From JBLMZH01 sp050258715 (GTDB lineage Bacteria; Patescibacteriota; Doudnabacteria; UBA920; O2-02-FULL-48-8): DNA of 9,287 nucleotides. A program made the translations under genes and the position numbers. Shown in pieces: positions 1 to 6,033 of this stretch. Numbering within the stretch: the first letter of the stretch is position 1; each line of letters begins with the position of its first letter. The notes beneath the pieces were generated by a model. It was given only the letters and a program-made list of their open reading frames with translations, did not search any database and was not told the origin of the DNA. Where the stretch lies: the NCBI GenBank assembly GCA_050258715.1, contig JBLMZH010000024.1, positions 1 to 9,287 of the forward strand. Reading direction: 5' to 3'.

Positions 1-2837
1 CTGACCCGCTTCGTATCGGACCGGAAGAATTTGATCTGCGGGTAGACCGGAACTACGACTTGATTGGTCTGTGCCGTTATCGATTGGGAGCGACCCGACA
101 AATTACCGGCAGCGTCGAAGGCAGCGATCTCGTAGGTGTACGAGGTTCCCGAGGTCAGCCTTACGTCGCGGTAGGAAGTGATCCCGGTGTTTCCAGCTTC
201 AATTTCATTGCGATAGACCTTGTATCCGGCCACCGCAACATTATCAGTGGAAGCGTCCCATAAAAGATCGATTTCGGATTCGGTCATGTTGCTGGCAATC
301 AATCCTGTCGGGACTGACGGAGCCTCGGTATCCGGCGGATTTTTTGTGGTGGCGGAAACCGGGCTGCACTTGGCGGAAATATTGTTTGCCGCGTCAAACG
401 CTTCGGCTGAATAGCTGTAGGTTGTGGATGAAGACAGACCTGAATCGCGGTAGGACAAGGCCGTCACAGTCGCGATCAGCGAACCGTCGCGGTAAAGATT
501 GTATCCCTTAACTGCGACATTGTCTGTCGAGGCTGACCAGGACAAATCAATCTCGCTTTCCGAAGCCGGAGTGGCGGAAAGATTGGCGGGAACCGACGGC
601 GCGGTTGTATCCGCAGGCGTCAGGGTTTTGGCAGAAGCCGGGCTTGATTGGGCGGACACGTTGCCCTTCGCATCGAATGCGGAAACCGTGTAAGTGTAGG
701 TCGTCGAATCCTTAAGGTTGATGTTTTGATAAGAAGTGGCGGTTGTGGAGTCAATCAGGTTTCCGTTTTGGAAAATCCTGTAGCCCGCAACTCCGACGTT
801 GTCAGTGGAGGCGTTCCAGGAAAGATTGATCTGGCTTACGGAAACGACTGTGGCCGCAAGTCCGGTAGGAACCGAAGGAGCTGTGGTGTCCGGAGGGACT
901 TGCGTGGTCGCGGTTGCGGGTTGAGACTGGCCGGAAAGATTCCCAGCTGCGTCAAAAGCTGCAAGTGTGTACGAGTAGCTCGTTGCCGGATCGAGTCCGG
1001 TATTTTGGTAAGACGTGACGGCTGAAGTTCCGATCTCGGTTCCGTTGCGGTATATTCGATAGCCGGTTACGCGGATGTTGTCTGAAGAAGCAAGCCAGCT
1101 CAGGTTGATTTGAGAGGAAGACACCGCGGCCGCAGAAAGTCCGGCCGGCACTGTTGGTGCGGTAGTGTCCAGAAGATTTTGAGTCGTGGCTTGAGCCGGG
1201 GTCGATTTTGAAGAATTATTTCCGGCGGCGTCAAAAGCCGAAACAGTATAAGAGTAAGCGGTGGAAGGAGTTAATCCCGTGTTTTGGTAAGTGGTGCCGG
1301 AAACTGTCGCGATTTCCGCGGCACTTCCATTGCGGAAGATTTTATAGCCGGTCACCGCTTTGTTGTCGGTTGAAGCCGACCAGGAAAGGTCGATTTGACT
1401 TGAGGAAACTGCGGCAGCAGTCAGGTTGGCCGGGACTGAAGGGGCTTCGGTATCGGGCGGCGCCGGAGTGGCGACCACGACGCTGTTGCTTAAAACCGAC
1501 TGGTTGCCTCTGGCGTCAAAAGCCGCGACCCGGTAAGTGTAAGTGGTGGATCCGGCAACGGTTGCGTCCGAGTAGCTGTTAACGGCTACGGTTGCCATCT
1601 CGGTCGTGCTGTTGTTGCGGTAGATTTTGTACCCTGTCACTCCGACATTGTCGTAAGGGACGTTCCAGGAAAGGTTGATTTGGCCAGAGGAAGCGGCAAC
1701 GCCTGCAAGGACCGGGGCTGATGGGGCGGTAACGTCCCAGGTGGTGGCCTGCTTGGCAATACTCAAGGCCGACTGGTTGTTGCTCCCGTCAACAGCAGAA
1801 ACCGCGTAGGAGTAGGTGGTGTTTTCAGCCAGTCCGGTGTCTGAAAAAGTTGTGGCCGTGATGCCTGAGGCAAGCGGGGTAGCGCTGCCGTTGCGGTAGA
1901 CATTGTATTTGACCGCGCCTCCGGAGTTGTCAGTGGAGGCACTCCAGGAAAGATTGATTTGGTTTGCGGAAACCGCGGTTGCCGAGAGGTTTGCGGGAAC
2001 GGTCGGAGCTTGGTTGTCGGAAAAAGGATCAGCAATTGCATTTGGGGAGACGATCAATTCGTCGTACCAGGTGGTAGCCTGAAGGTGGGAAGTGGTTGCT
2101 AATTTACCAACATTTTCCGGAGCTAGTATAACTTGGTTATATCCAGGAAAGGCCGGATTTCTCGGGTTAATATCAAGCGTCACTCCGCTTTCGTTGTAAA
2201 TTTGGGTAAGTTGGTGAGTTTCGTCGCTTGCCCACACAGCAACGCTGCTGTTGGCTTGTCCCCATGATCCAACGCTGACTTTAATATAAAAAGTCATCCA
2301 TTGATCGGAAACATATTTAAAAGATGTGATCGGAGTGTAGGCTTTTGAACCGACGTAAAGTGTTGCTGTTCCGGCCAAATTTTGATTATAGAGGCCAATG
2401 TTGTAAGGGTCGCCATATGCGCCATAAGTAGAAGTAATTTCCATTTGTTTCCAGCCGTTGCCGCCCATTGGCTGGTTAAGCATTTCCGGTGACAGGCGTT
2501 GGCGGAATTGGACGTAGAAAGTGCTCCCTTCTTCATAACCATTGGACGTTTCATCGACGACTCTTCCCCAGCCTCCGGACGAATTGGTCGGAGTCAAGCT
2601 CGGGATCGTGAATTTCATGGATCCGTTCCCTGAGGCTTTAACAGTTTGGTCCAGCGTCGGGTAATTGCCGGTTTCACTCCAATAAGAGAAATAATCAATT
2701 TCTGAAAATGAGTCAAAGCCTGAGCAAAAAGCTACCCCGGCGGCCGTGCAGCGGGCAGTAAAATCAGCCCGGGCAGTATCCGAAACGGTCATGCCAAGCA
2801 GGCTAAAAAGCATGGCAAAAACCAGGATTTTGGCCAT
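1..2837 (-). CDS. Secreted modular protein: jelly-roll/lyase-like domain plus seven Fn3 repeats (C-terminus cut off by window edge)
   Basis: The reading frame is open without a stop from an ATG at 2837 to the left edge (945 codons seen). Residues 1-24 form a signal peptide: Lys at position 3, a hydrophobic core, and an A-R-A cleavage site before Asp25. Residues 25-276 are beta-rich, with a WYDELIVS motif near 257-264 and a GWK motif. This resembles concanavalin/polysaccharide-lyase-like jelly-roll domains, but I cannot name a family. From residue 277 on come seven Fn3 domains of 92-95 residues, each starting AP(S/T)xP and carrying a xxLSW-x5-DN core and a (K/R)(I/V)YRNG-like strand. A tail after about residue 930 leaves the window. 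An AGGG sequence lies 4 nt before the ATG as a weak ribosome site. The likely role is extracellular binding or degradation of a polymer; the substrate is unknown. The gene is divergent from the secreted protein at 3101. Confidence 0.88.
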   Translation of the reverse strand, partial: MAKILVFAMLFSLLGMTVSDTARADFTARCTAAGVAFCSGFDSFSEIDYFSYWSETGNYPTLDQTVKASGNGSMKFTIPSLTPTNSSGGWGRVVDETSNGYEEGSTFYVQFRQRLSPEMLNQPMGGNGWKQMEITSTYGAYGDPYNIGLYNQNLAGTATLYVGSKAYTPITSFKYVSDQWMTFYIKVSVGSWGQANSSVAVWASDETHQLTQIYNESGVTLDINPRNPAFPGYNQVILAPENVGKLATTSHLQATTWYDELIVSPNAIADPFSDNQAPTVPANLSATAVSANQINLSWSASTDNSGGAVKYNVYRNGSATPLASGITATTFSDTGLAENTTYSYAVSAVDGSNNQSALSIAKQATTWDVTAPSAPVLAGVAASSGQINLSWNVPYDNVGVTGYKIYRNNSTTEMATVAVNSYSDATVAGSTTYTYRVAAFDARGNQSVLSNSVVVATPAPPDTEAPSVPANLTAAAVSSSQIDLSWSASTDNKAVTGYKIFRNGSAAEIATVSGTTYQNTGLTPSTAYSYTVSAFDAAGNNSSKSTPAQATTQNLLDTTAPTVPAGLSAAAVSSSQINLSWLASSDNIRVTGYRIYRNGTEIGTSAVTSYQNTGLDPATSYSYTLAAFDAAGNLSGQSQPATATTQVPPDTTAPSVPTGLAATVVSVSQINLSWNASTDNVGVAGYRIFQNGNLIDSTTATSYQNINLKDSTTYTYTVSAFDAKGNVSAQSSPASAKTLTPADTTAPSVPANLSATPASESEIDLSWSASTDNVAVKGYNLYRDGSLIATVTALSYRDSGLSSSTTYSYSAEAFDAANNISAKCSPVSATTKNPPDTEAPSVPTGLIASNMTESEIDLLWDASTDNVAVAGYKVYRNEIEAGNTGITSYRDVRLTSGTSYTYEIAAFDAAGNLSGRSQSITAQTNQVVVPVYPQIKFFRSDTKRV
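48..2009 (-). repeat. Seven tandem Fn3-encoding repeats, about 280 bp each
   Basis: Unit starts, read on the minus strand, are at 2009, 1727, 1445, 1160, 881, 602 and 323, so the units are 282, 282, 285, 279, 279, 279 and about 276 bp. Each begins with codons for A-P-(S/T/A)-x-P. Units 3-7 share the linker ending D-T-(T/E) just before the A-P. Similarity is strong in protein and visible in DNA (for example the recurring plus-strand stretch ccaggaaagattgat), which fits growth by internal duplication followed by divergence. Confidence 0.85.
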
Positions 2838-2916
2838 ATTTCCCTTTTGTTTGGTGATTTTTGCTTGGTCTGAGTAGCTGGTCATAGATTTGGTTAAATT
2901 TAAGAATTAACGGTAA

Positions 2917-2945
2917 AGCTTAAGCTCTTTTGTCGATATTGTCAA
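2917..2945 (-). promoter_or_regulatory. Possible promoter of the Fn3 protein, with a palindrome over the -10
   Basis: On the minus strand a perfect TTGACA (2945-2940) is followed after 17 nt by TAAGCT (2922-2917). That hexamer matches the -10 consensus at only three of six places. It sits within the perfect 10-bp palindrome AGCTTAAGCT (2917-2926), which could be a repressor site. The predicted transcript would have a 5' leader of about 70 nt. The -35 is convincing and the -10 is not. Confidence 0.3.
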
Positions 2946-2998
2946 GGCTTGGTTTCTTAAGCCGGAAACCGGGGATTCGGAAAAAATCCATAAGAAGA

Positions 2999-3027
2999 TT
3001 GACAGCAAAACCCTTATCTGGTATTTT
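2999..3027 (+). promoter_or_regulatory. Sigma70-type promoter of the PA14/Fn3 surface protein
   Basis: A consensus -35 TTGACA (2999-3004) is followed by a 17-nt spacer and TATTTT (3022-3027). A TGG just before the -10 fits an extended -10 element. Transcription would start near 3034, leaving a leader of about 67 nt before the ATG at 3101. Because the promoter lies inside the upstream open frame that begins at TTG 2930, it supports the shorter start. Confidence 0.6.
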
Positions 3028-3100
3028 GCTTGGTCGAAATTCCGTTCTTCAAGCGGTTAAATTCCGACAACAGATCTTCAGCAACTCGTCAGGAGGATAC

Positions 3101-5665
3101 ATGAAACCCCCGACTTCGTTCGTCGTGCTTTTCGTATTGTTCGCGTCCACAGCTTCTGCCCAAACCGCGGGAGTAACGCGCGATGTCTGGTCCGGCCGGT
3201 TCATCTCCAACATGCAATCGTTGGTTGACAACCCTGCCTATCTCGGGACACCGACCAGCACTTCCGTCAACTCGGTCTCTTTCCAGCAGGCCACCTTAAA
3301 TGACACGAGCGGAAGATTCGTGGCTCGTTATGTGGCCCGAGTCACCGCGCCCACTACCGGGAACTACTTTTTTTGGATCAACTGCAACTACAAGTGCATG
3401 CTCTGGTACTCGCCGACACCTTCATTCGCAGGACTGGCTCCGATCGCTAGAATGATGCAGGCTACAGCACCGCCTCCAGGATGGGGTGGGTCGGCGCTAA
3501 TGTACGCGGAGCAGCGTTCCTTGCAGATTCCTTTGACCGCGGGCCAATCGTACTATCTCCTGGCTGTCCATGTGGAAGATGGTAACAACATCAACCATTT
3601 TGGAGTGGGGTGGTGGTATCCGACTGGCGGCGGCAAAAGCGGTGTTTACGAGCGGCCTATCCCGGCGTCGAGACTTACCGCCTACAACTACCCGTCTACG
3701 TTCAACTTTGCTGCCAATCCGTCCGTGGTCGACCCCGGCCAGAACACGACTTTGACTTGGTCGTCTTACGGCTACACCAGCTGCAGCGCCAGCAATGACA
3801 AAGGAGCAGCCTGGTCAGGGTCGCAGCCGCTTTCTGGCAGTGCAAGTGTTGCGGTTTCTGCCCGCACCAAGTTTACCCTGACCTGCACGGGACCGCCTGG
3901 CACCTCGGCAGCCAACGCTGAGGTCGCCATTTACTACACGGATACGGTGAGCATCGCCTGGGACCCCAACACCGAACCTGACATCACGGGCTACTACATC
4001 AACTCCGGCATTACCTCCGGCACCTACACCACCCAGACCAACGCCGGCAAGGTTACCGAATTCCGGATGCCGCCGTTCCCGCAGTCGGGCCGCTACTACT
4101 TTACGGTCCAGGCGTACAGCCCGTCCGGGATAAGCCCGAATTCGATGGAAGTCTACGCGGACATCAAGGTCTCTCAGACCCTGGTTTCCACGACGTATCT
4201 GGTTTCGTCGATGACTGCTCCGAAGACTTCGACTTCGCCGTCTGCGCCCAAGGGCAAGACTGCTGAAGCGGACACGCCGCCGACTGCCACTACTGCGGAA
4301 GCGGCTGTGGCGGAAACGGCAAAATCAGCTTCGGCGCAAACGGATCAGGCATCGGCTTCGACCGATGTTCCGACCGTCCGTTTCTTCGCCGAGGGTGCGA
4401 ACAACGACTACTTCCACACGGAGTACGTCCTGTTCAACCCGAACCAGGCGCCGATCGAGATCAAGGTCGAGTACCAGCTCTCCGGGACCAATAACGTTTG
4501 GAAGCAGTACGCCGTTCCCGCAAAAGGCCGTCTGACCGTTGATACGGCCGCCATTCCCGAACTTTCGAAAACGACCTTCGCCACAACGATGGATGCTCTT
4601 TCCGAATTTGCGGTTGAGCGCAAGCTGACCGCAACAGGCGTCGGCACAAGCCTTCAGAACGGAACCGGCGTTCCCATGAACAACTGGTACGTGGCCGAGG
4701 GTACCACCGGGGCGTACTCCGACCTCTACTACCTTATCCAAAATCCGTACGGCACCGAGCCGACCGTTTCGATCACTTACTTGCTGCCCAACGGCCGCAA
4801 GATCAACAAGAGCTATCAGATTCCGCGATTCAGCCGCTACACTCTGGCGGTTGACGGGGTGTCTGGTTTGTCCGATACGCAGCCGGCCGCGATCATCCGT
4901 TCCGATTATCCGATCGTGGTCGAGCGCTCGATGTACATGTCCTCAGCTTCGGTTGGTTACGGTGCTGTCATGCAAAGCGCGGCGGTTTCCGCCCTTTCAA
5001 ACACCTGGCACTTTGCCGAAGGTGGAACGGGGCCGTTCTTCGACCTCTATCTCAACCTTCTCAACCCGCAGGCCGCCGATGCTCAAGTCCGCGTCCGCTA
5101 TCTGCTCACCAACGGGCAGGAAGTGGTCAAGGACTACACGGTGCCGGCGGAGGGCAGGAGCAAGGTCTTCGTCGACAAGGAAGACCCGCAGCTGGCCAAT
5201 GTCGCTTTGTCCATGACGATAGATTCGTCGCTGCCAATCGCGGCGGAGCGGACTATGACCTGGTCAGGAGGGACAGATTCGCCCAAGCAGATGCATAATT
5301 CTGCCGGGGTGACTGCGGTTGCTGCCAAGTGGGCAGTGGCCGAAGCCGAGGTCGGAGGCGAGACCAAGGCCGAGACCTTCGTCTCGATTCTCAATCTCTC
5401 GGATCAGACGAGCTTCCCGTCAATCAAGCTCGTGTTCGACGACGGGACCAGCGACCTGATTTCGGTCGAGGCCAAGGCTCATGCCAGGACCACGGTCGAT
5501 GTCCGCAACTACTTTGCCGCGGCCGCAAACCGGCGGTTCAGCATCGTGGTCGAGGATCTAAATCCCGGCTCTCAGCTCGCAGTCGAGTCCACGACGTACC
5601 GGGCGCAAGCCAACCGTCTGGGGGCGATGGTCGGTTCGAGCCACCCGGCAACGCCGATCCGTTAA
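3101..5665 (+). CDS. Secreted modular surface protein: PA14-like, Ig-like, Fn3, linker, four beta modules
   Basis: The protein has 854 residues. I chose the ATG at 3101 because AGGAGG lies 4 nt upstream and a signal peptide follows at once (residues 1-20, cleavage after A-S-A). A TTG start at 2930 would span the promoter and bury the signal sequence. Residues ~22-190 look like a PA14 domain (GRF near the start, TTGNYFFWI, and HFGVGWWYP near the end). Residues ~197-290 are Ig-like (LTWSS, SCSAS, FTLTCTG). Residues ~292-370 are Fn3-like (VSIAWDPNTEPDITGYYI). An Ala/Thr/Ser-rich linker covers ~375-425. Four related modules then start near 428, 529, 636 and 744, each opening with an aromatic residue then (F/V)AE and carrying (V/A)ER or VES late on. 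PA14 domains often bind carbohydrate, so a role in adhesion or glycan contact is inferred. There is no catalytic signature, sortase motif or C-terminal membrane anchor. The gene ends in its own terminator. Confidence 0.9.
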   Translation: MKPPTSFVVLFVLFASTASAQTAGVTRDVWSGRFISNMQSLVDNPAYLGTPTSTSVNSVSFQQATLNDTSGRFVARYVARVTAPTTGNYFFWINCNYKCMLWYSPTPSFAGLAPIARMMQATAPPPGWGGSALMYAEQRSLQIPLTAGQSYYLLAVHVEDGNNINHFGVGWWYPTGGGKSGVYERPIPASRLTAYNYPSTFNFAANPSVVDPGQNTTLTWSSYGYTSCSASNDKGAAWSGSQPLSGSASVAVSARTKFTLTCTGPPGTSAANAEVAIYYTDTVSIAWDPNTEPDITGYYINSGITSGTYTTQTNAGKVTEFRMPPFPQSGRYYFTVQAYSPSGISPNSMEVYADIKVSQTLVSTTYLVSSMTAPKTSTSPSAPKGKTAEADTPPTATTAEAAVAETAKSASAQTDQASASTDVPTVRFFAEGANNDYFHTEYVLFNPNQAPIEIKVEYQLSGTNNVWKQYAVPAKGRLTVDTAAIPELSKTTFATTMDALSEFAVERKLTATGVGTSLQNGTGVPMNNWYVAEGTTGAYSDLYYLIQNPYGTEPTVSITYLLPNGRKINKSYQIPRFSRYTLAVDGVSGLSDTQPAAIIRSDYPIVVERSMYMSSASVGYGAVMQSAAVSALSNTWHFAEGGTGPFFDLYLNLLNPQAADAQVRVRYLLTNGQEVVKDYTVPAEGRSKVFVDKEDPQLANVALSMTIDSSLPIAAERTMTWSGGTDSPKQMHNSAGVTAVAAKWAVAEAEVGGETKAETFVSILNLSDQTSFPSIKLVFDDGTSDLISVEAKAHARTTVDVRNYFAAAANRRFSIVVEDLNPGSQLAVESTTYRAQANRLGAMVGSSHPATPIR
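4382..5620 (+). repeat. Four tandem ~100-residue beta modules
   Basis: Within the 854-residue protein, modules begin at 4382, 4685, 5006 and 5330 (spacings 101, 107 and 108 codons). Shared positions are an opening (W/F)xxAEG, a D-x-Y-x-L-x-N-P segment, a Y-L-L-x-N-G-(R/Q) strand, a (V/I)P-x-x-(S/G)R turn, and a closing P-I-(V/A)-(V/A)-E-R. The fourth module is the most diverged (AEAEVGGETKAE, then VEST). The pattern resembles beta-sandwich repeats in actinobacterial and Chloroflexi surface proteins, with function unknown. Confidence 0.8.
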
Positions 5666-5697
5666 CCAATCTTTCAAGGAGGAAGATCCACAACTAC

Positions 5698-5743
5698 AAG
5701 GGCCTGGCAGATCATTCGATCTGCCAGGCCCTTTTCTTTTTTT
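5698..5743 (+). terminator. Strong intrinsic terminator after the PA14/Fn3 gene
   Basis: A perfect 16-bp inverted repeat (AAGGGCCTGGCAGATC, 5698-5713, with its complement at 5718-5733) encloses the 4-nt loop ATTC. A T-rich tract (5732-5743) follows. It begins 33 nt after the TAA stop. Confidence 0.95.
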
Positions 5744-5759
5744 GATTATTTTCTCTTTA

Positions 5760-5795
5760 CTCCCATTTCTCCCATTTCTCCCATTACTCCCATTT
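5760..5795. repeat. 9-bp tandem repeat (CTCCCATTT x4), G-rich on the minus strand
   Basis: Four copies of CTCCCATTT or CTCCCATTA run end to end, followed by more C-rich sequence to about 5818. Read on the minus strand this gives five or more GGG runs separated by loops of 4-6 nt, which fits a G-quadruplex motif. It lies between two converging transcription units, past both of their terminators. Confidence 0.85.
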
Positions 5796-5830
5796 CCCCC
5801 TTCCGCCCTTTCCACCCTTTTCTTCTTCCT

Positions 5831-5866
5831 AAAAACCGGCCTGTGATATTTATTGGGCCGGCTTTT
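5831..5866 (-). terminator. Intrinsic terminator of the small RNA
   Basis: Read on the minus strand, CCGGCC (5861-5856) and GGCCGG (5841-5836) form a 6-bp GC stem around a 14-nt AT-rich loop, followed directly by TTTTT (5835-5831). An AAAA stretch before the stem can extend pairing with the U-tract across one bulged G. It could also stop readthrough from pyrD. Confidence 0.6.
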
Positions 5867-5999
5867 AGCAAAAGCGTGCTATGTACATTTGTTTCTGATA
5901 AACCTTTTTTGGCAACAAGGCTAACCGCCTTTCTGGTTGTCCGCAAACAAACCTTAGCACGCTTGCGTTCCAACCTGTTGCATCTGGTTCTCTCCTTTC
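5831..5999 (-). ncRNA. Putative structured small RNA, about 170 nt, family not recognised
   Basis: A minus-strand transcript is predicted from near 5999 to the T-run ending at 5831. It has its own consensus promoter and intrinsic terminator, and no convincing protein. The sequence folds as a nested rod. A perfect 10-bp closing stem pairs AAGCGTGCTA (5964-5955) with TAGCACGCTT (5881-5872). Inside it, 8 bp pair GTTTGTTT (5952-5945) with AAACAAAT (5894-5887), including one G-U. The top holds a bulged hairpin pairing GGACAAC with GTTGCC and AAGGC with GCCTT around a GGTTA loop. A mostly single-stranded purine-rich leader of about 35 nt precedes the rod. I see none of the conserved motifs of SRP RNA, RNase P RNA or tmRNA. 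A 6S-like rod is possible on shape alone. The leader also holds AAGGAG and ATG with a 9-codon ORF (5983-5954), so a short peptide is the alternative. Confidence 0.6.
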
Positions 6000-6005
6000 G
6001 CCTCC

Positions 6006-6033
6006 ATTATAGTCCTGAGTCTTTGAGTGTCAA
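6006..6033 (-). promoter_or_regulatory. Consensus sigma70 promoter for the small RNA, overlapping the pyrD stop
   Basis: On the minus strand a perfect TTGACA (6033-6028) and a perfect TATAAT (6011-6006) are separated by 16 nt. The TGA stop of pyrD (6032-6030) lies within the -35 box. Transcription should begin near 5999. This is the best match to the sigma70 consensus in the window, which suggests strong constitutive expression. Confidence 0.8.

Noticed and set aside
1..2009. CRISPR array suggested by regular repeats
   Set aside because: The ~280-bp period is coding, diverged and in frame; there are no short identical repeats with unique spacers.
60..2041. Short open frames on both strands inside the Fn3 repeat region
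   Set aside because: They are shadows of the continuous minus-strand frame, with low-complexity or basic translations and no ribosome sites.
2930..3100. N-terminal extension of the PA14/Fn3 protein from a TTG at 2930
   Set aside because: It contains the promoter at 2999-3027 and the AGGAGG at 3091, and would bury the signal peptide; the ATG at 3101 is far better.
4325..5394. Minus-strand and alternate-frame ORFs across the four-module region
   Set aside because: They are antisense or frame shadows of the clear plus-strand gene, with compositions unlike proteins.
5630..5640. GGTTCGAG resembling a tRNA T-loop
   Set aside because: It lies inside coding sequence and no acceptor, D or anticodon arms are found around it.
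5746..5973. 75-codon minus-strand ORF ending in repeated M-G-E units
   Set aside because: It starts at a TTG with no suitably placed ribosome site, crosses the small RNA stems and terminator, and ends in the 9-bp tandem repeat; better explained as an RNA gene plus repeat.
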